Assembly (NCBI GenBank): GCA_002791575.1
Contig: PFXI01000014.1
Location: 24,975 to 88,974 of the forward strand
DNA length: 64,000 nucleotides
Direction of reading: 5' to 3'
From: Zetaproteobacteria bacterium CG_4_9_14_3_um_filter_54_145
GTDB taxonomy: Bacteria; Pseudomonadota; Zetaproteobacteria; Mariprofundales; Mariprofundaceae
Shown here: positions 1 through 9,521 of the stretch, one piece after another
Position numbering within the stretch: position 1 is the first letter of the stretch
How the letters are laid out: the number at the start of each line of letters is the position of its first letter
Made by a program: the position numbers and the translations under genes
The notes under the pieces: generated by a model
Told to the model about the DNA's origin: nothing
Seen by the model: only the letters and a program-made list of their open reading frames with translations
Database searches by the model: none

Positions 1-701
1 CCAACTTGCGACTGGTGGTCAAGGTTTCCCGCCGTTATATGAATCGCGGTGTGGCACTTGCGGATCTTATCGAAGAGGGGAACCTGGGGTTGATTCGGGC
101 AGTGGAGAAATTCGATGCCTCCCATGGCTGCCGGTTTTCAACCTATGCTACCTGGTGGATTCGTCAGGCCGTTGAGCGCGCCATTATGAATCAGGCACGT
201 ACGATTCGGGTGCCGGTACATGTAGGTAAGGAATATAATGGCCTGATCAAGCACGCCAATCGTTTGCGATCATTACTCGGGCGTGAGCCGGATGCGACCG
301 AACTTGCTGAGTCCATGGGTGTTTCGGCCGGACATGTGCAGGATTTGATGGGTACGGCCCTGCATACGGAGAGCGCCGATGTGGCGCTGCATGATGATGG
401 CGACTTCACGTTGTATGATGTGACGGCAGACGACACCTCGGAATCGCCAGGTGATCATATGCAGACGATGTTGCGTAACGAGATGTTGCAGGTCTGGATG
501 GATAAGCTGGATAAAAAGGAACGGGAAGTGGTTTACCTGCGTTACGGGCTTGGTGTGGGTGGTGAGCCGTGGACGCTGGAGATGATCGGTGAGCAGATGG
601 GTGTTACACGTGAACGCATCCGCCAGATTCAGGTGCAGGCTTTGCAGAAATTGCGACGGATAGTGAGCCAGGAAAATATTGATTTTGAGGAGATACTTTG
701 A
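1..701 (+). CDS. rpoS: RNA polymerase sigma factor, RpoS-like (5' truncated by window edge)
   Basis: A primary-type sigma-70 factor that directs RNA polymerase to promoters, most like the stationary-phase factor RpoS. The reading frame is open to the left edge: codons for N-L-R-L-V-V-K, the start of region 2.1, sit at positions 3-23, so the true start lies outside the window and roughly 90 N-terminal residues are missing. Seen in order: region 2 ([18 protein letters not shown], then [12 protein letters not shown]), region 3, and region 4 with a helix-turn-helix ([15 protein letters not shown]). The C-terminus NIDFEEIL resembles the RpoS tail. RpoD or RpoH are less likely because region 2 and the tail match RpoS better. 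The stop overlaps the next start (TGATG). Confidence 0.88.
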   Translation, partial: NLRLVVKVSRRYMNRGVALADLIEEGNLGLIRAVEKFDASHGCRFSTYATWWIRQAVERAIMNQARTIRVPVHVGKEYNGLIKHANRLRSLLGREPDATELAESMGVSAGHVQDLMGTALHTESADVALHDDGDFTLYDVTADDTSESPGDHMQTMLRNEMLQVWMDKLDKKEREVVYLRYGLGVGGEPWTLEMIGEQMGVTRERIRQIQVQALQKLRRIVSQENIDFEEIL

Positions 702-1228
702 TGTCGACTTGTAGCAGGCCATGGCAGGATTATATCCGTGATGTGCCCGACTTTCCCAGGCCGGGCATTGTATTCAAGGATATTACGCCGCTGGTAGGAA
801 ACGGTGAGGCATTTTCCGCTGTGATATCAGAGATGGCGGCACTTATCGGTCCCGATGTTGATGCCATTGTCGGCATTGAAGCGCGTGGTTTTATCTTTGG
901 TGCAGCGCTGGCACAAAAGCTGGGCCTTGGTCTGGTTACCGTGCGCAAGCCGGGCAAGCTGCCGGCTGATGTGCATTGCATTGAATATGAGTTGGAGTAC
1001 GGCTTTGATCGTCTGGAGATCCACCGCGATGCGTTGAGTGTCGGTCACCGGGTAGTCATTGTCGATGATCTGTTGGCAACCGGTGGTACGGCGGCTGCGA
1101 CCGTCAAGCTGATCGAGCAGCTGGGAGCCATCGTGGATGGCTGCCTGTTTGCCATAGAACTGGATTTTCTGCATGGTCGTTCGGCCTTGTCGGGAACCGC
1201 GGTAAAGAGCCTGCTGCATTATGCGTAA
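701..1228 (+). CDS. apt: adenine phosphoribosyltransferase
   Basis: Salvages adenine with PRPP to give AMP in the cytoplasm. The 175-residue length is normal for the family. The PRPP-binding motif VVIVDDLLATGGTA is intact in the second half, and the N-terminal DFPRPGIVFKDITPL segment is typical of Apt. I chose the ATG at 701 rather than the TTG at 698 because GAGGAG at 687-692 sits at good spacing and the ATG overlaps the rpoS stop, which suggests translational coupling. Linkage of apt to a sigma factor gene has no obvious functional meaning. Confidence 0.95.
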   Translation: MSTCSRPWQDYIRDVPDFPRPGIVFKDITPLVGNGEAFSAVISEMAALIGPDVDAIVGIEARGFIFGAALAQKLGLGLVTVRKPGKLPADVHCIEYELEYGFDRLEIHRDALSVGHRVVIVDDLLATGGTAAATVKLIEQLGAIVDGCLFAIELDFLHGRSALSGTAVKSLLHYA

Positions 1229-1239
1229 CACGCCAGTAC

Positions 1240-1447
1240 CTCTGCGGCTTGAGCAGAGTCAGTCGGGATATATGGCTAGGTAAAAAAAAGGGCTATTTCA
1301 CCGTGCACAGTGCGGTCAATGCCGCTATGCTTCGAGGCCTCTGGAAAGATAGGCTTTCCAGCTGCGGTGCGCAAAGGCAAAAGTGTGCCGAACGATTCAA
1401 TCGACCCATGCGTGGGTCACACGGAAGCCTGATATCATAAGGCTTCC
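1240..1447 (+). ncRNA. hairpin-rich non-coding stretch, possible structured RNA
   Basis: The 246 bases between apt and tRNA-Arg hold no convincing gene but many perfect inverted repeats: CTCTGC/GCAGAG at 1240-1258, CTGGAAAG/CTTTCCAG at 1341-1361, GACCCA/TGGGTC at 1403-1418 with a tetraloop and an outer GTGTG/CACAC pair (1383-1422), and GGAAGCCT/AGGCTTCC at 1423-1447. The 10-mer CCTCTGGAAA occurs twice (1338-1347, 1446-1455). I do not recognise 6S, SRP, tmRNA or RNase P signatures. It may be a small RNA, an apt 3' UTR or simply terminators; strand is assumed from the neighbours. Confidence 0.3.
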
Positions 1448-1474
1448 TCTGGAAATGCTTATGCGTTTTCACCC

Positions 1475-1551
1475 GCCCTCGTAGCTCAGATGGATAGAGC
1501 GGCCGCCTCCTAAGCGGCAGGCCATGCGTTCGAATCGCGTCGAGGGCACCA
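1475..1551 (+). tRNA. tRNA-Arg (anticodon CCT)
   Basis: A complete 77-nt cloverleaf. The acceptor stem is GCCCTCG (1475-1481) with CGAGGGC (1541-1547), followed by discriminator A and an encoded CCA (1549-1551). The anticodon stem GCCGC/GCGGC (1502-1506, 1514-1518) closes the loop CTCCTAA, so the anticodon is CCT at 1509-1511, reading AGG. The T loop GTTCGAATC is canonical. Confidence 0.97.
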
Positions 1552-1681
1552 GTTATCCGGTAGTTGTGCTTATTGCAGCTGCTGCAGAAGTGAAGAAAGG
1601 TGGAGCCGCGGTTTACCTTTCTGTGATGAAAAGTCGCATGTGAACGGCTTTTCAGATGTTTCATGATGAAAGAGGTTGATT

Positions 1682-4270
1682 ATGGATGAAATACTGAACT
1701 CGTCGGTACCTGTGCTTATTGAAGATGAGATGAAGCGCTCTTATCTGGATTATGCAATGAGCGTGATCGTCGGGCGCGCCCTGCCCGATGCCCGTGATGG
1801 TCTGAAGCCGGTGCATCGGCGTATCCTCTTTGCCATGCAGGATTTGGGCTCAACCTATGACAAGCCTTTCAAGAAATCCGCGCGCGTGGTCGGTGACGTG
1901 ATCGGTAAATACCATCCGCACGGTGACTCGGCTGTCTATGATGCCATGGTGCGTATGGCTCAGCCGTGGAGCATGCGCCACCTGCTGGTGGACGGGCAGG
2001 GCAACTTCGGTTCGGTCGATGGTGATTCGCCTGCGGCCATGCGTTATACCGAAGCACGCATGAGTCGTCTGGCTGGCGAGCTGCTGGCTGATATTGATAA
2101 GAATACCGTTGATTTCGGTCCGAACTATGATGAATCGATGCGCGAGCCCAAGGTGCTGCCGGCGCGTTACCCCAATCTGCTGATCAATGGTTCACAGGGT
2201 ATTGCCGTTGGTATGGCGACCAATATTCCACCGCATAATCTTGCTGAAACGATCAATGCCACCATCGCGCTGGTGAATAACCCGGAGATTGATGATGATG
2301 AACTGATGCAGATTATGCCGGGTCCTGATTTCCCGACCGGCGGCTTTATCTATGGGCGCAGCGGCATCCGTAGTGCCTTTACCACCGGCCGCGGCTCGGT
2401 GACCATGCGTGCACGTGCGATTACAGAGCTGCATCCGCGCACCAAACGTCAGTCGCTGATTATTACAGAGCTGCCGTATCAGGTGAACAAGGCCAATCTG
2501 ATTGAAAATATCGCCCATCAGGTGCGCGACAAGAAACTCGAAGGCATTTCCGATCTGCGCGATGAGTCGGATCGCGATGGCATGCGTATCGCTATCGAGC
2601 TGAAGAAGAATGAAATTCCGGAAGTGGTGCTGAATAACCTCTACAAACATACGCAGTTACAGTGCAATTTCGGCTGTAATCTGCTGGCCCTGCTGGATGG
2701 CCAGCCGAAGCTGTGCGGCGTGCGTGAGCTGCTGCTGCATTTTCTCGATCACCGTCGTCAGGTGGTCACACGTCGTTGCCTGTTTGATCTGGCCAAGGCT
2801 GAGGCCCGTGCCCATATTCTCGAAGGCCTGCTGATAGCGCTGGATCGTATTGATGAGGTGATCAAACTGATTCGTGCCAGCCAGACCGGGGCAGAAGCCA
2901 AGCTCGGCCTGGTGGATCATTTCGGTCTGTCCGATCTGCAGGCACAGGCGATTCTCGATATGCGCCTGCAGCGCCTGACCGGCCTTGAACGCGACAAGAT
3001 CAAGGCTGAATATGATGAGATCCAGCTGCTGATCGGTCGCCTGAAAGCTATCCTGGCTGATGAAAAGCTGCTGATGAACGTGATTGTTGAAGAGATGGAA
3101 GCGGTTCGGGATAAATATGCCGATCCGCGTCGCAGTGAGATCATGGATGAAACGGCCGATCTCTCCGTGGAAGATCTGATCACCGAAGAGGATATGGTCG
3201 TCACGATCTCCAGTGAGGGTTATATCAAACGCAACGCGACATCTCTCTATCGTGCCCAGCACAGGGGTGGTCAGGGCAAGACTGCCATGGCAACCAAGGA
3301 TGAGGATTTTGTCACCCAGCTGATGGTGGCCTCCACGCATGACTACCTGCTGTTTTTCTCCGATCAGGGGCGTGTGTTCCGTAAAAAGGTCTATGAAGTG
3401 CCGCAGGCAGGCAGTACGGCGCGCGGCAAGGCACTGGTGAATCTGCTGCCGGTGGAAAAAGATGAACATATTTCAGCTACACTGGCGATTCGTGAATTTG
3501 GTGATAACCAGTTTATTATCATGGCGACGAAGAATGGCGTGGTGAAGAAGACGCGTTTGTCTGAATATCAGAATATCCGCTCCAACGGCATCATTGCCAT
3601 CAAGCTGGATGATGATGACGGCTTGATCAGTGTTGTCGTCTCCAATGGCGATCAGGATGTGATGCTGGCAGCCAGCGGCGGCAAGGCGATCCGCTTTGCC
3701 GAGTCCGATGTGCGGCCGATGGGGCGCTCAACACGCGGTGTTACCGGTATGCGCATGCCGGGTGGTTGCAAGTTGATCTCCATGACGCTGGTCTCGGATG
3801 ATGCCACGCTGCTGGCCGTTTCCGAAAACGGCTTTGGTAAACGTACCTCCATATCGGAATACAATGTACAGAAGCGCGGCGGCCAGGGCGTATTTACGCT
3901 GAAAACCGGCGGGCGCAATGGTGATATGGTTGCCGCACTACTGGTGCTGGATGATGATCAGGTGATGATGATGACCGATAGCGGTCGACTGGTACGCATC
4001 CGTCTGAACGGTGTGTCGGTGATCGGGCGCAATACGCAGGGCGTGAAGCTGATTGGTTGCAAGGAGGGCGAGCGCGTGATTGGTGCTGTGCGCGTAGCTG
4101 AGCGGCCGGAAGATGATGAGGTCGAGGATGAGTTCATTGAAGGCGCCGAGCTTGCAGGTGATGAGCCGGTAGTCGGGACTGACGCAGCAATAGAAGATAC
4201 TGCAGCTCAAGCGGAGGGCGATGATGATGCCGCTGGCGCAGAAGATGATGTTGAAGGTGATGATGCATGA
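1682..4270 (+). CDS. gyrA: DNA gyrase subunit A
   Basis: Breakage-reunion subunit of the type II topoisomerase that introduces negative supercoils; works as A2B2 with GyrB, which is not in this window. 862 residues from the ATG at 1682, preceded by AAAGAGG; a TTG two codons earlier is the alternative. The catalytic tyrosine lies in [11 protein letters not shown], and the quinolone-determining segment [15 protein letters not shown] keeps the Ser and Asp found in sensitive enzymes. GyrA boxes in the C-terminal beta-pinwheel read QHRGGQG (near residue 526) and QKRGGQG (near 728). The last 55 or so residues form a strongly acidic tail. The stop overlaps serS by four bases. Confidence 0.98.
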   Translation: MDEILNSSVPVLIEDEMKRSYLDYAMSVIVGRALPDARDGLKPVHRRILFAMQDLGSTYDKPFKKSARVVGDVIGKYHPHGDSAVYDAMVRMAQPWSMRHLLVDGQGNFGSVDGDSPAAMRYTEARMSRLAGELLADIDKNTVDFGPNYDESMREPKVLPARYPNLLINGSQGIAVGMATNIPPHNLAETINATIALVNNPEIDDDELMQIMPGPDFPTGGFIYGRSGIRSAFTTGRGSVTMRARAITELHPRTKRQSLIITELPYQVNKANLIENIAHQVRDKKLEGISDLRDESDRDGMRIAIELKKNEIPEVVLNNLYKHTQLQCNFGCNLLALLDGQPKLCGVRELLLHFLDHRRQVVTRRCLFDLAKAEARAHILEGLLIALDRIDEVIKLIRASQTGAEAKLGLVDHFGLSDLQAQAILDMRLQRLTGLERDKIKAEYDEIQLLIGRLKAILADEKLLMNVIVEEMEAVRDKYADPRRSEIMDETADLSVEDLITEEDMVVTISSEGYIKRNATSLYRAQHRGGQGKTAMATKDEDFVTQLMVASTHDYLLFFSDQGRVFRKKVYEVPQAGSTARGKALVNLLPVEKDEHISATLAIREFGDNQFIIMATKNGVVKKTRLSEYQNIRSNGIIAIKLDDDDGLISVVVSNGDQDVMLAASGGKAIRFAESDVRPMGRSTRGVTGMRMPGGCKLISMTLVSDDATLLAVSENGFGKRTSISEYNVQKRGGQGVFTLKTGGRNGDMVAALLVLDDDQVMMMTDSGRLVRIRLNGVSVIGRNTQGVKLIGCKEGERVIGAVRVAERPEDDEVEDEFIEGAELAGDEPVVGTDAAIEDTAAQAEGDDDAAGAEDDVEGDDA

Positions 4271-5550
4271 TAGACCGGCAGGCGCTACGGCGTGATTTTG
4301 AGGTCATGCAGGCGGCACTGGCCCGCCGCGGCCAGCATGTGGTGGATGAAGAGAGTGCCTGGGCGAAAGTGGCAAAACTGGATGCCCGGCAGCGTGAGCT
4401 GAAAACCGAATCGGAAACACTGCAGGCTGAACGTAATCGCGTATCCAAGCTGATCGGACAGAAGAAGGGTGCAGGTTTGGATGCATCTGCCGAGATGGCC
4501 GCCATGGGTGATGTTGCCCGTAAAAGTAAGGAGCTGGACACGCAGGCGCGGGATGCGGAAGCAGCATTTTCTGCCGCTCTGCTGGAAATCCCCAATCCGT
4601 TGCACGACTCTGTGCCGGATGGTACAAGCGAAGATGATAATGTTGAAATAAGCCGCTGGGGTACTCCGAGGCTGGATGCTGTGCCGCCGCATTGGGATAT
4701 CGGTGTGGATCTCGGTATCCTGGATTTTGAGGCGGGTGCAACCCTTGCCGGCAGTCGCTTTACGGTTATGAAGGGCGCTGCTGCCCGCATGGAGCGTGCG
4801 CTGATGCAGTTCATGCTGGATCTGCATGCCGACAAACACGGTTATGAAGAGGTGTGGGTGCCTGCCATTGCCAACAGCAAGACGATGACCGGAACAGGAC
4901 AGCTGCCGAAGTTCGCCGATGATCTGTACAAGCTGGAGGGAGAGGATGCCTATCTGATTCCAACAGCGGAAGTGCCGGTCACCAACCTCTATCAGGACAA
5001 GATTCTCAATGCTTCGGAACTACCCAAGCGTCATTGCGCCTATACACCCTGCTTTCGGCGTGAGGCGGGCAGTGCCGGTCGCGATGAGCGCGGTATTATC
5101 CGCCAGCATCAGTTCGACAAGGTGGAGCTGGTCCATATCACCACACCTGAGCGCGTGCTCTCCGATCTGGAAGAGTTGACTGCTCATGCCGAGGCCGTGC
5201 TGCAGGCGCTGGAACTACCTTATCGCAAGGTTGAGCTCTGCTGTGCCGATGTCGGTTTCTCATCGCAGAAGACCTATGATCTTGAGGTCTGGTTGCCGAG
5301 CCAGAACTGCTATCGTGAAATATCCTCCTGCTCTTCATTCGGCCAGTTTCAGGGTCGTCGAGCCGGTATCCGTTATCGGGAAGAGGGTGGTAAACCGCAG
5401 CCGGCAGCAACGCTGAATGGTTCGGGTTTGGCCATCGGCCGTTGTCTGGTCGCGGTGCTGGAAAACGGCTGGCAGAGCGATGGCTCCGTGCTGATTCCGC
5501 AGGTGCTGCAGCCCTATATGGGCGGTATGCAGCGTATTACGCCACGCTGA
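4267..5550 (+). CDS. serS: seryl-tRNA synthetase
   Basis: Class II aminoacyl-tRNA synthetase that charges tRNA-Ser (and tRNA-Sec where present). 427 residues, normal length. The N-terminal stretch of about 100 residues is charged and helical, matching the tRNA-binding coiled-coil arm. Motif 2 is [14 protein letters not shown] and motif 3 is [16 protein letters not shown]. It starts with ATG inside the gyrA stop (ATGA overlap), so the two are probably cotranscribed and translationally coupled. Confidence 0.98.
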   Translation: MIDRQALRRDFEVMQAALARRGQHVVDEESAWAKVAKLDARQRELKTESETLQAERNRVSKLIGQKKGAGLDASAEMAAMGDVARKSKELDTQARDAEAAFSAALLEIPNPLHDSVPDGTSEDDNVEISRWGTPRLDAVPPHWDIGVDLGILDFEAGATLAGSRFTVMKGAAARMERALMQFMLDLHADKHGYEEVWVPAIANSKTMTGTGQLPKFADDLYKLEGEDAYLIPTAEVPVTNLYQDKILNASELPKRHCAYTPCFRREAGSAGRDERGIIRQHQFDKVELVHITTPERVLSDLEELTAHAEAVLQALELPYRKVELCCADVGFSSQKTYDLEVWLPSQNCYREISSCSSFGQFQGRRAGIRYREEGGKPQPAATLNGSGLAIGRCLVAVLENGWQSDGSVLIPQVLQPYMGGMQRITPR

Positions 5551-5646
5551 TATCCGGCCCTGTTTTCCTGTGCCTGCAAAGTAACCACTATATAAATAAG
5601 GACTTGCGCAAACGCCACTGTCGGTACATGCTCTCGCCGGGGACTG

Positions 5647-5676
5647 TTGGGAAGGAATGGGCTTTGTTACTATAAG
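5647..5676 (+). promoter_or_regulatory. candidate sigma-70 promoter of the receptor operon
   Basis: In the 307-base gap between serS and the TonB receptor, TTGGGA (5647-5652) and TATAAG (5671-5676) are separated by 18 bases. The rest of the gap shows no riboswitch that I recognise and no clear Fur box. A direct repeat of GGCTGC lies just before the receptor start. Matching by eye only. Confidence 0.3.
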
Positions 5677-5857
5677 CTTCTGCCTTGTTTCAATGCCATT
5701 GTTTCTCATGTGAATGAATGATAGATGGTGAGAACCTCCATACTGTTTGAAGAGGAACTTCAACCGTGAACCGCTCACTTTTTGCGCGGGTAACGGAACG
5801 TAATGTGACCGGGTGTGGCTGCAATCGGCTGCTACCCTGTTACAATGGGGAGTATGC

Positions 5858-7843
5858 ATGGCAAGAGCTCAATGCTTCAGTCTGATGGCAGCGGCGCTGC
5901 TGGGAGCGCTGTTTACATCACCGCTACAGGCCGCGGAAGCAAGGGCCGATACAGGCGGGCTTGTAACATCGCTGGATAGTGATCTTTCGTTGCTGTTTGA
6001 GGAAGATGATCTCTTCATCTCGGCCAGCCAGTCGGCCCGAACCTTGGGTAAGGCGCCTGCTATCGCTACGGTTATCACTGATAAACAGCTACAGGATATG
6101 GGAGCCCGCAATATTTTCGATGCGCTGGTGACCGTACCGGGCTTTGGCTACAGCTATCAGAACACCATATCTACTGAATCCAATATCGAAGTGCGCGGCA
6201 TCAAGAATCACATGGAGAAGGTGTTGCTGATGATTGATGGTCACCGCATCAATAATCCGTTCTTTGGCAGTTTTAACCACCTGTTCGATGAATTTCCGAT
6301 TGAGCAGATCAAGCGTATCGAGGTGATTCGCGGCCCTGGCTCCGCCCTGTATGGCGCCAATGCCTTTGTCGGCGTTATCAATATCATCATGAAGAAACCG
6401 GGCGATCTTGCTGGTGCGCAGCTCAAGGGCGGAGCCGGCAACAACAGTCGCAGTCATGGTAACATGCTTATAGGCACGGGTAGTGCTGATGCGGGCTTTA
6501 TCGCCTCCTATGACCGGCTCGATACAAAAGGCAGCAGGCGATTTATCGCATCAGATGCACTCGGCAACAGCGGCTATACCCATTTCTGGCGTTCGACCGA
6601 TACGGCTCATCTGATCGCAAGCGTCGATAAGTTCACCTTTACAGGGCTCTATCTCGATAAACGGCGCGGTACGCCGCTCTCCATCACCAATATGATCGAT
6701 ACCCGCACCCGCACCAATAACAAACAAGCTTATGGCACAGTTCAGTACAAGGATGAGATCGGTGATGCCCATCTTGAGGCGACGCTTGGCATCGACCAGT
6801 TTGAGTGGAATACGGAGTGGCAGATCAACCTGCCGGGCTTCACTACCGGTCATCCGCTACTGAAGAATCGGACCTACTCGGCAGAGATGCGCTTGCAATT
6901 CACACCTGTCGAGGAGCATAACCTGACCGTGGGCCTGGCGCAGGAGTTCCAGCGTCAGTTTGATGTCAGACACATTGTTAACAATGTCGATGTCTCTGCA
7001 GTGTTCAATCATAATAAACCGGCCAAACGTCAGATCTCTGCGGTATATGCGCAGGATGAATGGGATATCAGGAACAATCTTACACTGACTACCGGGATCC
7101 GTTTTGATCACTATAATGACTTCGGCAATACCACCAACCCGAGAGCTGCGCTGGTCTGGTCTGCATCCGACAGTGTTGATGTCAAACTGCTCTATGCCAG
7201 CGCTTTTAGAGCCCCCAGCTTCCTGGAGATGTATGAGATCAACAATCCTGCATCAGTTGGAAATCCGAACCTGCAGCCGGAAAAGATGCGTACCATTGAG
7301 GCTGGCGTTGTATGGAGAATAACGCATAACTATCAGTTGAGCGCCAACCTGTTTCATAACCGCTTTAGCGAGAGGATTGTGCAGACTGCACCACTAACGA
7401 TCAACTCCGGTGGCGCAAACATCTGGGGTGGAGAGGCGGAGTTCAAGGCCGACTGGCAGGAGCACCTCTACGGTTATGTGAATTACTCCTACCAGAAATC
7501 GAAAGATAGCCAGACCCAACTTGCTTTGCCGGATGTGCCGCAGCACCGGATTCGAATCGGCGTTAACGCCGGCCTGTTTGATGATTATCTGAATCTGAAT
7601 ACGGCTTTGCGCTGGAACAGCCGGCGTATGCGTGCGCCGGGTGATACACGCGCGCCAATGCCGGCTACGACTGTAGTCGATACGGCTGTTTCCACCGATC
7701 AACTGATGAAAGGGCTGAAGGTATCCTTGAGTGCACATAACCTGCTCGATGCCGCAATCTATGATCCGTCACCCGCAACGGTCGCTAATGGCTACCCGCG
7801 TCCGGGGCGCACTTATTTAGCAGAAATGGAGTACACGTTCTGA
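5858..7843 (+). CDS. TonB-dependent outer-membrane receptor
   Basis: Outer-membrane beta-barrel that takes up a ligand using TonB-ExbBD energy. 661 residues. The start at 5858 follows GGGGAG at 5847-5852 and gives a clear signal peptide ending near SPLQAAEA; an upstream in-frame GTG at 5813 would spoil it. A TonB-box-like stretch (DDLFISASQSA) precedes the plug domain (APAIATVITDKQLQDMG, RGPGSALYGANAFVGV). The barrel ends in the usual terminal Phe (EYTF). Ligand is unknown; iron chelates or cobalamin are common for this subfamily, but nothing in the sequence decides it. First gene of a six-gene operon; its stop overlaps the next ATG by one base. Confidence 0.9.
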   Translation: MARAQCFSLMAAALLGALFTSPLQAAEARADTGGLVTSLDSDLSLLFEEDDLFISASQSARTLGKAPAIATVITDKQLQDMGARNIFDALVTVPGFGYSYQNTISTESNIEVRGIKNHMEKVLLMIDGHRINNPFFGSFNHLFDEFPIEQIKRIEVIRGPGSALYGANAFVGVINIIMKKPGDLAGAQLKGGAGNNSRSHGNMLIGTGSADAGFIASYDRLDTKGSRRFIASDALGNSGYTHFWRSTDTAHLIASVDKFTFTGLYLDKRRGTPLSITNMIDTRTRTNNKQAYGTVQYKDEIGDAHLEATLGIDQFEWNTEWQINLPGFTTGHPLLKNRTYSAEMRLQFTPVEEHNLTVGLAQEFQRQFDVRHIVNNVDVSAVFNHNKPAKRQISAVYAQDEWDIRNNLTLTTGIRFDHYNDFGNTTNPRAALVWSASDSVDVKLLYASAFRAPSFLEMYEINNPASVGNPNLQPEKMRTIEAGVVWRITHNYQLSANLFHNRFSERIVQTAPLTINSGGANIWGGEAEFKADWQEHLYGYVNYSYQKSKDSQTQLALPDVPQHRIRIGVNAGLFDDYLNLNTALRWNSRRMRAPGDTRAPMPATTVVDTAVSTDQLMKGLKVSLSAHNLLDAAIYDPSPATVANGYPRPGRTYLAEMEYTF

Positions 7844-8721
7844 TGCCAAAGTTTTTTCCTCCTCGCCCAAAACAGGAGTCCATACGCACGACGATTTGCC
7901 ATGAAACAGCATCAGCGAGCAACCCGTTCGTTGCCGGAAAGACATTGTGGCATGGTTATGATGCTCAAAAGCTGTGTGGCAACTATGGCTGGACAGAGAT
8001 GCTCTTTCTCATGTCGCAAGGAGAGTTGCCAACGACCAAGCAGAACGATTTGTTGAATAAAACCATGGCTTTTCTGGCCAATCCAGGCCCCCGCGATGCA
8101 GGCGTGCGTGCCGCTATGAACTGTGGTTTAGGTAAAACACCGTTACCAACCATCCTGACGACAGGCTTAACCGTAAGGGGTGGTATGGCAGAAGGTGCGA
8201 TGCATGTCGAGGCTGCCATGCGGTTTCTGAATGGTCGGTTGCCAGCGGGTGAGGCGTGCTCCGCTGACCAGCCTGACTATGCAGGTGTTTTGATTCACAA
8301 CTACCGGCAATTCTGGCGTGAGCACAAAGATGATGAGGTTGTGCCATGGCCTGAGATTCCGCCCGGGTTCGGTCATCATTATGGCGAAAGGGACAGTAGA
8401 GCGATAAAACTGATGGACCTGATCAACGATCAGTGCAGCGATATGTTGAGGCTGTCACGGGCGCTTGAAACAGTTTTATCACGGGATGAAGTGTCGGTTT
8501 ATCTGACGCTGCCGGGCGTGGTTGCAGCAATTTTATGCGGACTCGGTTTTAGCCCTGAACATGGCGCAGGTGTATATATGATTGCCGGTTCTGCCGGTAT
8601 TCTGGCACACGGCATAGAGCAACTGCCCCGCAGCTGGAATGAATATCCATTCTGGGCAGATGCCTCCTATTATAACTATGAGGGCCCTGAACCTACGAAG
8701 AAAGTAGGGGATGTAACATGA
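7843..8721 (+). CDS. citrate-synthase-like protein, first of a pair (degenerate active site)
   Basis: 292 residues with the citrate synthase fold signatures: the N-terminal HGYDAQKLC...LFLMSQGELPT segment, the PGFGHHYGERDSRA segment that carries the second catalytic histidine, and a C-terminal helix pair (AGSAGILAHGIEQ). By eye, the first catalytic His (HGGA in true enzymes) is replaced in VRGGMAEGA, and the catalytic Asp of the NVDFYSG motif is not present in SVYLTLPG. It is also shorter than the roughly 380-430 residues of citrate synthase. It probably partners the next gene and may bind an acyl-CoA rather than make citrate. ATG overlaps both the receptor stop and, at its own end, the next start (ATGA). 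Function unknown. Confidence 0.72.
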   Translation: MPKFFPPRPKQESIRTTICHETASASNPFVAGKTLWHGYDAQKLCGNYGWTEMLFLMSQGELPTTKQNDLLNKTMAFLANPGPRDAGVRAAMNCGLGKTPLPTILTTGLTVRGGMAEGAMHVEAAMRFLNGRLPAGEACSADQPDYAGVLIHNYRQFWREHKDDEVVPWPEIPPGFGHHYGERDSRAIKLMDLINDQCSDMLRLSRALETVLSRDEVSVYLTLPGVVAAILCGLGFSPEHGAGVYMIAGSAGILAHGIEQLPRSWNEYPFWADASYYNYEGPEPTKKVGDVT

Positions 8722-9521
8722 GTTGGGCCAGATTTGCTGAACACAGGGATCGGGTAACATCCAAATCCGGCGGGTGGACAATTGGTGGGGAGACAACGCT
8801 GCATGGTTACAGTATCCATCAGGAGCTAACTCATCAGGCGTCATGGATGCAGGCTCTCCTTCTATCCATAACCGGTCGACTCTACGACGAAAAACAGGCC
8901 CGTCTCATTGAGGCTATCTTTGTTGCAACCGGATATCCTGATCCGCGCCTTTGGTGTAATCGTATCGTCGCTCTTGCCGGTAGTGCTCAGTGTCCTGCCG
9001 GGTCAGCTTTGTCAGCAGGGGTGGCAAGTGCTGAGGCTAAAGTGTACGGGGGGCAGGCGGAATATTACGCGGCCAGAGCCTTTGCAGAATGCCATCGTAT
9101 CTTTCAGCAACAGGGTGACGATGCTCTTTTCACTCATATGAAAGCTGTGCTGAAAAAAGAGCGCGTGATGTTTGGCTTCGGGCGTCCGCTTACACGCGTG
9201 GAGGAGCGGATCGGGCCCATTGAAAAAATGGCCAAAGAGATGGGGATCAAGGATGGGCCACATTTAACAACCGTTAAGCATATGGAAGGCATGTTAAAGC
9301 GTTACCGTCTCATTCTTAATTTTGCAGGTTACGCAACAGCTCGTTTGCTGGATCTGGGACTGACAGCACATCAAGTGCATCAGTTTCTGACAGTCTGTTT
9401 CTATATCGGTATGCCACCGTGCTATAGTGAAGCGTTTGAAAATGAACCGGGTACGTTTCTGCCGATTGCGTGTGAAGATATTCTCTATGCAGGGCTGGCT
9501 GAGCGGGACGTGCCTGTATGA
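8718..9521 (+). CDS. citrate-synthase-like protein, second of a pair (degenerate active site)
   Basis: 267 residues. Aligns by eye with its upstream neighbour and with citrate synthases: LHGYSIHQE near residue 28, ALLLSITGRLYDEKQARL, the glycine/alanine-rich CPAGSALSAGVASAEA at the first active-site region, and MFGFGRPLTRVEERIGPI where GFGH would carry the catalytic His. Here that position is Arg. The canonical C-terminal Asp motif is also not evident. Two differently degenerate paralogues side by side suggest an obligate heteromer, but that is inference. Four-base overlaps on both sides (ATGA) indicate tight coupling. Confidence 0.68.
   Translation: MSWARFAEHRDRVTSKSGGWTIGGETTLHGYSIHQELTHQASWMQALLLSITGRLYDEKQARLIEAIFVATGYPDPRLWCNRIVALAGSAQCPAGSALSAGVASAEAKVYGGQAEYYAARAFAECHRIFQQQGDDALFTHMKAVLKKERVMFGFGRPLTRVEERIGPIEKMAKEMGIKDGPHLTTVKHMEGMLKRYRLILNFAGYATARLLDLGLTAHQVHQFLTVCFYIGMPPCYSEAFENEPGTFLPIACEDILYAGLAERDVPV

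Noticed and set aside
273-722. 149-codon minus-strand frame opposite the sigma factor
   Set aside because: Lies wholly against a strongly conserved rpoS-like gene; no family and no ribosome site.
2657-3469. 270-codon minus-strand frame inside gyrA
   Set aside because: Antisense to conserved gyrA sequence; its openness follows from gyrA codon use.
5551-5857. Riboswitch upstream of the TonB receptor
   Set aside because: Looked for cobalamin and TPP box sequences and for a Fur box; none convincing.
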